A stretch of 64,000 nucleotides of DNA from Palaemon carinicauda (GCF_036898095.1 NC_090728.1:86223378-86287377); one strand, 5' to 3'. Shown: positions 21,013 to 34,389, counted from the stretch's first letter. Made by a program: numbers and translations. Notes: generated by a model not told the origin, from the letters alone.

Positions 21013-22128
21013 GGCTCGGCCATTACGAAGAAAGAGGGGGAAAGGACAAGAGGGTCCTGCCAACCTTGCTTTAGTGACAGATCACCCGCAGCCAAGAAAC
21101 TTATCTTAGCCTAAGGGAGATCTAAGGGGAAAGGCCAGCAATACTTGCCAGCTTCCAGAGCACCAAAGCAAGGAAGGCGTTGCTACTCCCAAGGGAAGAA
21201 CTTATCCTCCTCCGAGAACAGCAACAGGACTAGTCTGGTAGATCACAAAAGAAGGAATCATAACTACAGAAACCTTCGGTAGTGACCTAAGGGAGCTAAG
21301 CTCCCTTTGTATGTGTTAGGTTAGCGAGGGGGACTCAGCCCCAAGCCAGACAACACAGACTCAGACTAAAAACTCTGTTGTTCTGTCCCTCTTGAACCAT
21401 AACTACAGGAACAGGAAGGTACAGTAACACCCTAGTATAGTTTTATCGAAAATAAATTCGGAAAAAACCACTAAGGGATAAGCCCAAGGCTTAAACAGAG
21501 GGAAAGGGATTGCATACCTTCTCCGAAGAAAAGAAAGCAACCGGGGAGTATGATAAAGTAAACTAAGGCTCCATAAGCAATTAGCCTAAGCACCAAGAGA
21601 ATCGATTACCTAATTCACCGAAACTCACACGTATACAATCTTGGAAATATTCCACACAGTCTAAAATGTATAAAATATAGCCTAAAGCTTCAATAAAATT
21701 TTAATTACACTCGGAAAAACCAAAATCATGCATGAAGTACTAGGACCAAACGACTAGGCTACATGGCCTAGCGTAGGCCAGAATGGCGAATACTTCGCCA
21801 AATAATACTAAGCACGAAAGGAAATCCTATGTAATGCTAAATAGCTAAAATTTATTAAAGCAAAACAACCAGGAATGTCGCTCTGACTAACTAATTTATA
21901 CCTAGCGAGCGACAGTGTCCAGGACACCTCTGGTAGGCTACGGCTCTTGTATCAAAGATTAATCCTATTAATCACTCAAAATTTTACCAAGAGCCTACAT
22001 TTATACATAACAGACACTATACTCAACTTATCAGAGGCCAACGAAGACGGAGAAGCCATGAAAAGCCGAATAAATCCAAGATTTGCGAGAAAAACAGGAA
22101 AAAACACCGAGTTGTTAAGCTACGCAAA
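21013..22128 (-). other. DIRS 5' non-coding segment
   Basis: About 1.1 kb between the GC-rich tract and the right terminal repeat. Several short frames are open, but none looks coding. A candidate untranslated first exon for ORF1 would have to lie here or in the GC-rich tract. Confidence 0.5.
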
Positions 22129-22457
22129 AAGGAATACAGATGGCGCCAGGATTGGCGCCAGGCACGCATACGAATCGGGGGATAGGGAAGCCTTGGGAGT
22201 GGCTCCCCTTTTTCTTTCCCGAATTCGTATCTCACCAATCACCTCCTACGAGACGAAATCTCTGTCCAGGATGTAGATTGCCATGTGACGTGTCTAGAAT
22301 ACGTCCTCTGATATGTCGCGATATCCCTTTCACGAGGGATACTCGCTCCAGGAGTTAGAATTCTGGTACCTTAAGGTAAATTCTCTGGGAATATCGCCGT
22401 AGTTGTAATATACCCTAGGAAGCTACCCTATAGGAACTTCCATCAGGACGACATGGC
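22129..22457. repeat. DIRS right inverted terminal repeat
   Basis: Inverted partner of 13671-14003. The element then ends TTGAGCCCAAA at 22468 before a TA tract. Confidence 0.88.
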
Positions 22458-22464
22458 TTGAGCC

Positions 22465-22656
<192 letters not shown>

Positions 22657-23110
22657 TGTGTATGTATGTGTGCGGGATCCTTTCAGAAGTGACATAACAA
22701 AAGAGTGACAAAAATAGTCATTAAAGGAGTGACATATCAAAGGAGATTTATGGGATAATATGATTTTGCTCTTAACAACGATTGCTCACCGTCTGTCTGA
22801 TAAGGAGACTTGCATATATAAACATAAACGTGGAATCGAAATATAGTCTTAAGATATTTAAACGTTCATCTTTGAAATGTAAAAGTAGATAAAAATTAAC
22901 GTTTATTAACTTCGTTATCATTAAATTCGCAACAATACTTAAAACATCTACATGTATTTTTAAAATGAAGTAGATTAAAAAACAACATTAACATTCAACA
23001 AGTTCATCGTTATTATGATGACTATTACAATAACTAAAATATAAGTAATGAGCAATTCCTCTAATATAATCATTTATCGAAACAACCTTTTTCGTGAAAC
23101 TGTTGTGAGC

Positions 23111-23341
23111 TTATTTTCCTTTTGAGTTTGCTCCCTCTTCCTTTTCCTCCGATAAGTACCTGAACTTAAACCTTGTACTCCTTGAACTGTGTGATGGTCT
23201 TTTTTTAATGAAGTCTGGAATCATCTTGTAAACTCCCATATGGTATCCTTCCACGACTGTCTCGAATCTCCTGTGCCAAGTCTCTACATTATTTTTTGGT
23301 CTTGGGAGATTGCATTCTAGCAGGTGGTAAATGCTCCTCAC
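23111..23341 (-). pseudogene. MULE transposase C-terminal fragment
   Basis: A 76-codon frame reads LPRPKNNVETWHRRFETVVEG then YKMIPDFIKK. MULE-type transposases of animals have a conserved NNxVExWHRRF block followed by a helix with P.I...I..L shortly before the C-terminus. The DDE domain upstream (to the right) is missing or unrecognisable. Its location between the long TIRs of 13067-31158 supports both calls. Confidence 0.55.
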
Positions 23342-23529
23342 ACTTGGATCAAATCTTGCGGATGAACACCTTACTTTTAACAGTTACGTTTAAGCAACGG
23401 CTACGTCTATAATTGTATCTATGAGTATCATGAACTTAATTACCACTGAAACAGTTACATGTCAAGTTATGTCACATTTCTTATGTCACTCTTTTAGTGA
23501 AAGATCATATATGGCTAGATTTTTTTGTT

Positions 23530-23836
<307 letters not shown>

Positions 23837-23899
23837 TGCATGTATATATATGTGTGTATGTATATACAGTATATGTATGTATAAATACACTCACATGCT

Positions 23900-24782
23900 A
23901 TGCATGTATGTCATTAAAAGCTAATATTTGACATTTGGTTCTCAAAAGTGAATGTTACTAAAATACTTTGAATTTCAAAAGTTTGCTCGTGATAGCAACA
24001 AAGTTCTTAACGGTTTCAGTCGATTCGTGCATCAATATTGTCAGCATCAAGAGATGTTTGTAGAATATTCGTATTCATTTAAAATCTGGATTGATAGACA
24101 TATGATCACGGGAGATTGGGTGTAAATAGATAATGATTTTCTATGGAAGTATGTGTCTAGCTGTTCTGTAGTTTCCTCTTGTCTTATGTTATTTTTTGTT
24201 AGATTCCCAGGGGAATACTTGTCAGTGATATTTGATAACCAAGAGGATTAATCTAGATTAAAACATCTATTTCTTAGCCAAATAGATATACATTCTACCT
24301 TGCAAAATTCATATATAGGGCCTACATACTCAATATACTACAGCATGAAAATGCGTAATTCAATCGATATAAAAATAAGGCAATAAATTATACATATCCA
24401 ACTACCACTTGGAATATTTATATTGTCCCTTTTTTCGTTGTTATTAACACACTGACTTAAAGAGTGAGGAGCATTTCTTGGTCTCTTCTTTGGGATCATT
24501 TGACTAATGTCTGCTACTATCTTAACGCTTTTTCAATTCACTGTAGCAAGTATCTTTGACCTTACGACCTGTATGAAGGCATCTCCTGACCCCAAGTATA
24601 GATGAGCAACGACTAATTGCAGCAGCAGGCTAAGCCTCGCTTGCCGTTTCCTTTTTCCAACATCGTTTTCTTTTCTTTGCATTAGGCAAAGCCAATGATG
24701 GACCTGTGTACCTCTCAAAGGTTTTCATTTTTCTTGATCAGTCGAAATTACACGGTTTTACTGTCGCACCCATAGCTGATGA

Positions 24783-24784
<2 letters not shown>
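23900..24784. other. MULE interior, no gene recognised
   Basis: AT-rich DNA between microsatellites and an (ATT)n tract. A 61-codon minus-strand frame at 24533-24718 has no recognisable domain. It may be decayed transposase sequence of the surrounding MULE. Confidence 0.45.
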
Positions 24785-24830
<46 letters not shown>

Positions 24831-26043
24831 CTAAGCTATAACCCTAGCTGGAAAAGCACGATGCTGAAAACCGATGGCTTCAACAAGGACAAATAGCCAA
24901 GCGAGGAAAGGAAATAGATAAACTACAAGACAAGTAATGAACAATTAAAAAATGAAATATTTTTAGGACAGTATCAACATTTAAATAAATCTTCTATATA
25001 TAACCTATAGAATAGTGTGCACGCATGTACCCTCAAGCAAGAGAACTCTACCCCAAGACGGTCGAAGACCATGTTACAGAGATTATGGCACCATCCCAAG
25101 AGTAGAAAACAATGGTTTCTTTTTGGTGTGTCCTTCTAGAGGAGCTGCTTACCATAGCTAGAGTGTCTTTTCTATCTTTAAGAATAGGAAAGTAGCCACT
25201 GAACAATTACAGTGCAGTAGTTAAACCCTTGAAAGAAGAAGAATTGTTTGGTAATCTTAGTGTTGAAAGTTGTATAAGGACATAGTCCCAGAGCTCGGGG
25301 GGTTTTATTTATGTTTTTGAGTGCAAAAGGTCTGTTAGTTGTTTCTAAAGTAGAATTTTCTCAGGAATTCAAAAATCTATTTCTTACAAACACAGCGGTA
25401 GCCGTTTTTTCAGAAATGCACATTGAATACGGGTACCCCTTGTGAAAATGAACTTTCTCTATGATGCCTCCCAATGTCATACATTTCAATTTAAATGTTC
25501 ATTTCCCAAATGTTAATGCATAAAGTGCCTCCAAATGATTATATTTTGGTAACGATACCTCTCTATGATTCATTTGATGTGACTAATGAAAGGATTATTT
25601 TGTTGTTTTTTAAATTTCAGATTATCAAAGATGTCACGGAAATTTATTGTGAATAAGTGGCATTTTGTAATTTTCTCTTTTTCGGATTTTCTACCAATGA
25701 AATGCCAATATATTGTTGTACATGCAATTGAAATAACTTATTCTTTCCAATGTCTCAAAGTATGTTTATTTTGAACATTAACATATCATAGCTTTCAATT
25801 GTTTGTAATGCAAATTAGATGTGTACACAAACAAATAATTGCGTTTTGAATTATACCAAGAAGTGGATGATAATTTAAACTACAACATAGCATTACTTTT
25901 GGTTTTGCAATAAAATAGTTAAATAAGCAAAGGTTATGGCCCATTGGCATAGTAGTATCTATATATTTTAATGCTATCATGCTGGCAGTAAACTGTTCTC
26001 TATGTATCCTAATCAAATCATTCATTTCATGATGACACAAAGT

Positions 26044-26586
26044 TTACTGTCCATCATCAAAGTCAGATTCATCATTAGAGTCAAACTGAGTTTGATTATC
26101 AGTCACATCTATGTTGATGTCATCTTCTGTATCATGACTAAAGCTTGTCGCACACTGAGCCGGAACGGAACCGCCGCCTAAAGCTTGCTGCACACTGAGC
26201 CCGAACGGACGCGCCCGAACAGAACCGAAACGTCCGATAGAAATCGAAAGCATGAATTCTTACCTGACTGCGCACACTGGGCCAGAACAGAACGGAACCC
26301 GACGCAGTATTCTTTGAAAGATATTTTTTCTGAAGCTTCGGCGGCGGTTCTGTTCCGGCTCAGTGTGCGGTAAGCTTAAAACACCGAAGCCTCAGAATAG
26401 AGCAGAAACGACGTCCAGCGCGCTCACTGAGCCAGAAGCCACAGAACGGAACCGACGCAAAAGTTTTCCTTAATCATAACTGAGTTCTTATTTAATTGAT
26501 GTTACAATGATTAGATATTCTGTATATCAATCTTTTATCGAATCCATAAGCCAGATGTTTATATGTTTTCATAAAATAATAATAGC

Positions 26587-26625
<39 letters not shown>

Positions 26626-29566
26626 CAGTCCAAAATTCTTTGTATTAAATCATAAGTTCACATCATTGTTATTTAAGTACATTCGTCAAATTTCTGACAT
26701 CAGCAAAAAAAAAAAGAAAAAAAAGAATAATAATAATAAACAATAATAATAAATAATAATCACTCCTATAATCTTTGTATTAAATCATATGTTTACATCA
26801 TTGTTATTAAAATACATTCGTCCAATTTCTGACATCAGAAAAATATTGGTTGGTATCACTATAATCTCCGAATTCCTCGGCAGCTCTCTCCAAAACAACC
26901 GCTGCAGACGTTCTGCGCATGCGCAGCCTGTCAGACCCCACCGACGCTTCAGAAAAAATATCTTTCAAAGAATACTGTGTCGGTTCCGTTATGTTCTAGC
27001 GCGTCAGTTCCGTTCTGTTCTGGCCCAATATGCGCAGCCAGGTAAGAATGCATGCTTTCGATTTCTATCGGACGTTTCGGTTCTGATCGGGCGGTTCCGT
27101 TCGGGCTCAGTGTGCGACAAGCTTAAGAAGACGTACCACACTCTGTGGAAGTTGGTTTCTATTAAACCAGTCAATAACAAATGAGTTACCGACCAGTTTC
27201 CATCCATGTTCCTCGGCTCGAGTTGTGCACGGTTGAGGACGTTTGGCATTTTTCCATATGGCAGCAACATAGTTGGTTCTGTGGATTTTATTGAGCACGA
27301 CTTTCTGACATGGTGGCATTCTACTAGGATTAATTCCTTGAATTTTTTTCTAAAGAATTTTCATTCCTCTTTGGTGCATACTTCTGTTAGAAAAGAGCAA
27401 ATCTAGCATCATTGATGCTGTTGAGTTTGGGCAAACCATACAATGCACAAGTGAACTTTTCAATAGCAGCCAAGCCTTCAGGAGTGACTACAGCATTAAC
27501 CCCAAGGTTTGCAAAAGCTTCCTTAAAAATTTCATGCTTCATAATCAACTTCAAGGCTTTCAACTTTCCTTTGCTCATAAATGATGATGTGTAGTCTGAA
27601 CCAGTGAAGGCGTGCAATGCTGGTAAAGCATTAATCATGGCTCGATCCATATGATCCACCAGCTGTGAGATGTTAATGTGTCTCCTTGTGTTGTTACTGC
27701 TAAGGCCAGCGTCCATCCAAATAGTGAAACTGCTGTCATTCGTATGATTTGCAATGTGATACAGGAGCAAAATAAACACATCTGTGTCCGAACTTCTGAT
27801 GACTACTGAAGAACATCTGTTCTTTTCGAGGATGTGATGTAGATGGTACATAATCTGTGTATCAGCTTCTTCAAGGAGACATCTAAGCTGTGGGATCTCT
27901 TCTCTGTGGACTTTTCTGTCCCTGGCATTGAAGGAGTAGCAGGTTTTGTCAAGAGTGAGATAGACTATGTAACCAGCCAAGATATCTATATCTGTGTGTT
28001 CAGTCCAATCTGACAGGAGGAATTGAAAAAATACTGTCTTGAAAGCTGATGACCGCAAAGCCTTCTGCCAGTCTTTTGGACACTTCTACTTTGGCCCTGG
28101 TATGGTGTATGTTGCATCGTCATTTCCACGTCTTGAGTGTTCCATATCTTTAATAGAAGGAGTGATGTAGGTGTCACAAACCAAAACTATTCGATGAGAC
28201 GGCATCTGGCACAACCGACAGATGATTAGCTGAGCCAATTCCCCAAATGTTGGTGGTAAATTCTGCAGTGTTTACAACGAGAACATGGCGTCAATGTTGA
28301 TAATGTCCGTTTCATTAGGTGGAGTGTGCTGTCTACCATGCCTTCAATCTTGTGAAGGAGCTTGGCCTTATCTGTTTAGTTGATGCTTCCGTCAACATGT
28401 GCCAATGATAGGGGTACGGGTGTGAGAGGGTAGGTAAAGACTAGCTCTAGGTCAACATTCTGTGTGGTACTAAGGTAGTGAAGACGTCCAAACAAATCTC
28501 TGGTGCCCTTCAATTCAATAATCTTCATATCATTACTGATTTTACTCTTTAGATTTGTGGATGCAAAGTTTTTGATTTTGCGTCGTGGTGTTGGTTGTTC
28601 AAATCTTGTAGGATCCCCATAGCAGCCATTTGCAAACTCGTCACACCAAGCATGACCAGTCTTAGTGCAATTTGCCAAGTCATTCTTGATGTCCTCTGGT
28701 ACACTTTTCCCAGTTGTCAGGCAATATAGATTTGGGTCATTAGCAAGGTTGAATGGGTTAACACGGGCCTCTCTGTTGTTCACAAGAGCCTGCAGATCAT
28801 CATTGTCCCTTTTAACCCGATAAGACTTGAGTTCCTTTGCTGTGTCATCGGTGGACTTTAAACCTGCTTTCAAGAACAATGCTCCTACAATGGCACTCCT
28901 TGCTGCGCGGGTGATCATCCGTCGTTTTCTTGCTCCCTCTGCTGTGGTGAATGCAGTAATACCAGTCTGACGAGATGTTTTGTCAATGTATTGTTTTAGC
29001 TCAATGAAAGCAGTCTTGTGGGCTTGTGATTTTTCGAATGCATGATTGAATGTCACCAGTTCTCTCTGGGCACGTTGCAGGTAAGATTTTCTGCAGGAGT
29101 GGTGATATTTGACCTCTTTAGAGATGAGGTCAATACCAGCAATTTTTGCTAAAAGCTGTCCATCACACAGTGTCTGTGCTGCATCTTGGATACTTTGGGC
29201 ACTCGCAACGGTTTCACAGTTGCCTAGTCTTTCTTTTGGCTTTTTTTTTCCTGCTGACTTTTCACTGCAGTTACAGAATAAGCATAGTTTTGGGAAAATC
29301 CCTGTGCTAGATGCTGGGTTATATTCAATGCTGGATCGTAAGGTTTTTTCAGATGTATTTGCCTTTGCATGTAAATTGTCTGGTATGGTTTGACGAACAG
29401 CAGTGAAACTTTTATAACATTGAGAGTGATACCCATCTGTATCACCATAATAGTCTGGAAGCTTAACTGAAAAGTATTTTGAATCTTTGAATAATTTTCG
29501 CCGTGCACCATCAGCATGTTTGACTTTCTCCCATGAATCTGGATCAAATGTCTTTACCTCATTCAT
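26044..29566 (-). pseudogene. Academ-like transposase with XPG/FEN1-like nuclease domain
   Basis: One broken reading frame runs leftward from ATG 29566. First come zinc-ligand-like pairs (YHSQCYKSF, CLFCNCSEK, YHHSCRKSY), then a helical middle to about 28376, where an in-frame TAA follows DGSIN. A frameshift near 28330 and an in-frame TAG near 28107 follow. The C-terminal part (27387-28058) has EEADTQIMYHLHH, IRSSDTDVFILLLYH and LPALHAFTGSDYTSSF...GKLKALKLI. These resemble the EAEA, D-x-D and GSDY-helix-hairpin-like motifs of XPG/FEN1 flap nucleases. It reads on, frameshifted, as MPPCQKVVLNKIHRTNYVAA (27107-27319). After an insertion an acidic tail ends at 26044. Inactive. Confidence 0.6.
26141..27124. 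mobile_element. Inverted-repeat insert in the Academ-like gene
   Basis: Arms of about 200 bp (26141-26345 and 26930-27124) are inverted copies beginning AAGCTTGTCGCACACTGAGC. Shared blocks are CCGAACGGA, GAAACGTCCGATAGAAATCG and GAATACT/AAAGATATTTTTTCTGA. The centre has (AAT)n tracts and an approximately 80-bp direct repeat (about 26625-26705 and 26760-26840). It has no coding capacity. It separates the acidic C-terminal tail of the XPG-domain protein from the rest. AAGCTT at both edges may be a duplicated target or, being palindromic, part of the arms. Confidence 0.65.
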
Positions 29567-30819
29567 GCATTTTCCAGTGATATGGAGAATTCAAGAGATC
29601 TTATTTGCCATTTTTTACACTACACTAATAACCTGAAAGCACAAATAATATTTATGCGACATCACCATCACCATTACCACCACCTTAACTACCTACGATT
29701 GACTTACTTAACTACCATTAATAAAGCCATCCAACAGCTCCAGATTCAGGTAAACCTAGTAAAGCAGATTTGAGATATACATTGCAAGAAAATAGGATGA
29801 ATTTGCAGATAAACCCAGATAGAAATCAAGGATTGAGCAAAAAAAACTGTGGTTTATAAGAAATGTGTAAAGTTATCCAAATATCAACATAATTAACAAT
29901 GCGATTGTATGCCCATTCATTAATGCATTGTTCATCTTAACTACATCATGATAGATTTCAAAATGTTTTTAAAAAACATGGTGGATGAGAAATATAGGCA
30001 ACAACAGTACCCAAAACATATTGAGCATTTCTTTTGTATATAATCTGAAAAAAGAGAGAAAATTACAGAATTCACTTGTTCGCGACAACTTTTGGCGACA
30101 TCAAGGCTTATCTGAAAGAACAAAAATCAAAACAATCTAAAATTATTCACCCCAAATGAAGCATAATAAGGTATTCTTAACATAAAATAATTATTTGGGG
30201 GCATTATATACATTTAAATTTGTGAAAAGCGCATTTAATTTAATATGTATGGAATTGCAAGGCGCCACGGAGATTGCTCTTTTTCACAAGGGGTACCCAT
30301 CTTTAACGTCAGTTTCTAAAAAAACGGCTACCACTGTGTTTGTAAGAAATAGATTTTTTAATTCCTGAGAAAATTCTACTATAGAAACAACTAACAGACC
30401 TTTTGCACTCAAAAACATAAATAAAACCCTCCGAGCTCTGGGACTAACAGGTGAGAATGTGGAAAGAATAGACCAGACTATTCGTTGAATGTGTAGGCAA
30501 AGGAAAACTTAGCCGTAAGTAGATATAGGGATCCAATATATTACTGTCTAGCCAGTCAAAGGACCCAATAACTCAAGCGATAGAGTAAGAAATCAACAGG
30601 TAAAACTGACAGACTTTTAAAACCCTTATTCTTCAACAAGCTTAAACAGGTGCAGCAATGAAGGATAGATATAAAAGTAATGATGATGATTTGTGAAGAA
30701 AATGATATAGGCTACTTGCACGAATCGAACTATGAAACTGGTAAGAACATTGTTGTTAACACGAAGAAAGTTTTGAAAATTAAGTTATTTCAGTAACATT
30801 TAGTTTTCATATGCAGATC

Positions 30820-30993
<174 letters not shown>

Positions 30994-31449
30994 CATTATT
31001 AAGCTATCTATAAACATTTAAGTTCTTTATGAATGCAGTTACTGATCATAACTTTAATGATCAGTAGCTATAATAAAGGAGTTCCCCTTTAAATGTGTTT
31101 CCAGCACTCAAAGCCCAGCCCCAATCTGCTCTCGTGTTTGGGAAAAAAATTTTCGCGTGCTGGGCAGGCTTAATAGAAGGACCATGGACACTGGTGGTTT
31201 ATTAAGAGGTTGTCTTTTCTTTATCTACTTCATTTTTCTTTTCCTAACCATTCTTACTCTCCTCCCTTCAGTTGAAGTGGCTATCCTGGAGGGTATTTAG
31301 CCTTGCATGACGTATCGGCTCCTCCATATTGACCAGTTTTACAGACTTTTTTCTATAGTCTATGGGTTTGATCAATCACTTTATTTATATTTCTGTAGAT
31401 ATTGATTTTGTTATCATTTTGGTTCATTTAGTTTTTATGTATGATGTAT

Positions 31450-34300
31450 CTTTTTTATTAAAATTAACTCTTATGCTGTCTGGAGGCATTGAACAAAATA
31501 CGGGACCAGTACGTTTTGTCAATGTCGTCTACTGTATTGCCATATTCGTGGTCTTCATGAAAATATTCAAGACCTTACAGTTGCGTCCAGACAGTATGAT
31601 ATTCTTTTGTGCTCAGAAACTTTGGTTTTTAATAGAAGGCATTCATCTGAGCTTATTATAACTGATTTTAAGAAGCCACTAATTATGATACAGGATGCCA
31701 TTCCTAGGGCCAGGGGAATGACGGTGTATATTAGGAATGAGTACCCTGCTTCTCATAAGACGTGCTATGAATGTAGATGTCATAAAATTCTGGTAATAAA
31801 AGTTTGTGGCAAGCATAACAACTTTTATTTGTGTTCAATCTACCGGAAGTTAGACATGGATGATCATATCTTCGATTGTCTTCTTACCATTATGGCTAAG
31901 ATACAAGAAGATGATAGAAAGGCCTCTTATGTCTTTGTTGGTAATTTCAATGTTCCCCATAGGGACTGGTTAAGTTCTGTTCCTCCCACTGATCGCCATG
32001 GCTTCAGAGCTCCGGACTTTGCCTCTGATTCAGGCTCTGAGCAAATCATAAATGAAGCTACTCACAGGTCTGGTAATTGCTTGGATCTCGTATACACTGA
32101 CTCCCCTGGCATTATAACTAGTAAGGTTGGTTCTCCAGTTGGGACAACTGATCATGCCTGGATTTCATTAGTAGTGTAGACTGAGCAGCCTGCCCCTAAT
32201 GTATCATAATCATGTAAGATTTATATCAAATTTCTAGCAGACTAGAAGGGAATTTTGAGTGATCTTTTGTACTTGAATTGGTCACAATTGTAAAGTAGTG
32301 TTGATGCTGTTGTCCCTTTGAATGAGAATCTAGTCAACATAATTGATAGGCGTATCCCTTCTCGTGTGCTAAGGTACCGAGTGAAGGGCAAACCGTGGTT
32401 CAATGATGATTGTAGACGTGCTTATTTGGAGAAGCATGAGGCTTATCATCTTTGGAAGGGTAACAGATCAGATTTGACCTGGAATAACTATACTCAGCTT
32501 CGAGCTTTTGCTCAGAGAGTTTGTGCTTCAATTGAAAAGAAATACAATTTAACCATAAAAGACACCGTTTCTGTTACCGCCCAGGAACATAAGCGGTAGG
32601 CTACCCTCAAAGCTGTACTATTTGATGTAGATGCAACAGTTCCTCCTTTACTTAAACCAGATGGCTCACTCACTCACTGTCCAAAGGAAAAGGTAACTCT
32701 TTTGGCTGATGTGTTTGACAGTAATTAGAGTAATGAGACACTTGATCTTTCTCATTCCTGTTTTCTTGATTCTAAACTATTTAATTTAGCTTTTCAATCT
32801 CGTGAACTTAAAGCTCTCTTGATGGACCTAGATGCTTATGGAGGTGTAGACCAAAATGGTATTTTTCCTTTCTATGTTATAGACTGCAGATTTCTTACCT
32901 CAAAATATATTTATTTTTGCACAAGTTAGAAAATAAAGGAGCTTTTAGCACTTTTTGGAGAATTGGTAATATTACTCCACTATGTAAATGTGTTTGCAGT
33001 AGCTCAAGTCCAACTGATTACCACCCAATTTCCACAACTCCCATACTATCTGAAGTTTTTTTTAATGTCTTTTGGCAAAACATCTTAATAAGTTTGCTGA
33101 AGGTAATTATGTTTTCTCTAGTTTGCAATTTGGTTTTCGTAAAGGCCTTGGAGCATGTGATGCCCTTCTTACAATCTCCAATGCTGTACAGAAATCCCTT
33201 AATTTTGGTCAGGAAGTTCAGATGATTGGCCTTGATTTTAGTGCTGCCTTTGACCATGTTAATCATGAGGCCCTTATTTTCAAACCCAAACAATTGAGAG
33301 TGTATGGGTCGTTTCTTAGCATTATTATTGAATTTTTAAGTAATAGATCGCATAGAGTTGTTGTTGATGGGCACCATAGTGAATACAGGAAAGTGTTCCT
33401 CAGGATATTATTCTTGGCCCATCACTTTTCATACTATCCACACAGGACATGTGGTTTGGTTTAGAAAACTAGCTTATTACATATGCAGATGATGCTACGC
33501 TCTTTGCATGAATTACATCTCCTGAATGTAGATCTGTGGTCGCTGAGTCCTTTAATAGAGATCTGGTTAAAATTAGCACATAGTGCAAATTATGGGGCAT
33601 GGAGTTGAATCCTAATAAAAATCAAAGTATGATTGTAAGTAGGTCAAGGACCGTGGCTCCTCAACATCCGGATCTCTGCATTGATAATGTTTCCTTAACT
33701 CCTTATGACTCTTTTAAAATTTTAGGTGTGATTCTCGACAGCAAATTTACTTTTGAGAAACACATTAAGTCTGTGTCTTCTTCAATTGCACAAAAACATG
33801 GCTTAGTGAGAGAGTCTTTTAAGGTTTTTGGCCATCAATCTATTCTGAAGATGTGTTTTAATTCTTTTATTCTACCTTGTTTCGAGCATTGTTCTCCTGT
33901 CTGGTCTTCAGCTGCTTGTTCTCATCTTAATTTGTTGGACAGGACCTTATGATCTATTAAATTTCTTATTATTGATCTAGGAATTAATCTTTGGCACCGT
34001 CGTTCAATTAGTTCATTATGCATGTTGCATAAGATTTTTCATAATTCTGACATTTAGATCTTCCCAGAGAGTTCCATCCTGTTCGTAATACTAGGTTTGC
34101 AGCAGGGCAGTTAATTATGATAGTCAGGACTTCTCCAATATGAGGCTCAATACTATTCAGTATTCTAGAGGTTTTATTCCAGCTGTGATCAAGTTATGGA
34201 ATGACCTTCTTAATCGGGTGGTTGAATGAGTAGAACTTCAAAAGTTCAAACTTGCTGAAAGTGTTTTTATGTTGAACAGGCTGACATACTGTAAGTCTTT
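31450..34300 (+). pseudogene. LINE ORF2: endonuclease and reverse transcriptase, broken
   Basis: An LSGGIEQNTGP segment starts the ORF2-like protein. The APE-type endonuclease follows: DAIPRARGMTVYIRNEYP, VIKVCG, VGNFNVPHRDW, and a final TDHAWISLVV where families have SDH. RT follows with WRIGNITPLCKC, SPTDYHPIS, QFGFRKGLGACDALL, IGLDFSAAFDHVNHEA, ITYADDATLF near 33480 and FKILGVILDSKFTFEKHI. Stops and frame changes occur about every 300-500 bp. In CR1/jockey elements this single protein nicks the target and copies the RNA. The C-terminal end near 34200 reads RFIPAVIKLWNDL. Confidence 0.7.
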
Positions 34301-34389
34301 TCATCGTTTATATATGAAATATTTGTTTTGAAGCTGTTACTGTTGTTAAAATATCTTATTCCAATTTTTTATTATTTGTCACATCGTTT

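Larger units (their letters stand above)
13630..22468 (-). mobile_element. DIRS-type tyrosine-recombinase retrotransposon, near complete
   Basis: The 8.84-kb element lies in minus orientation. It has inverted terminal repeats of about 330 bp (13671-14003 and 22129-22457), unique extreme ends, and an internal complementary region (14079-14175) that is complementary to both ends joined together. It encodes a gag-like ORF (17925-19949) and a fused RT, RNase H and tyrosine recombinase ORF (15123-18037). This is the classic DIRS layout. These elements are thought to integrate through a circular intermediate and make no target duplication, and none is seen. Only one stop and one frameshift break the second ORF, so the copy is young compared with its surroundings. 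Confidence 0.88.
25283..30446 (-). mobile_element. Academ-like DNA transposon with XPG-type nuclease
   Basis: The 5.16-kb element has terminal inverted repeats of about 165 bp (25283-25451 and about 30288-30446), starting TAGTCCCAGAGCTCGG and ending in its complement. The 3-bp flanks ACA are identical on both sides (25280-25282 and 30447-30449) and look like a target duplication. It encodes one long minus-strand protein with Cys/His motifs and a C-terminal XPG/FEN1-like nuclease. TIRs, a 3-bp duplication, a Cys-rich domain and an XPG nuclease together fit, as I recall them, the Academ superfamily (AcademX-like). The interior also carries a later inverted-repeat insert. Confidence 0.65.
24785..30600 (-). 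mobile_element. LINE-tailed non-autonomous retroposon, split by Academ-like insert
   Basis: In minus orientation the repeat runs from about 30600 to 30447 and resumes at 25282 down to an (AAT)n tail at 24832-24785. Its last roughly 100 bp (24833-24935) match the 3' end of the LINE at 34390-34488. Shared blocks include TTTCCTTTCCTC, GGCTATTT, CTTTTCCA and CTAGGGTT. It has no coding capacity. It is either a SINE-like parasite of that LINE family or a 5'-truncated relative with a long 3' UTR. The 5' end is not certain. Confidence 0.6.
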
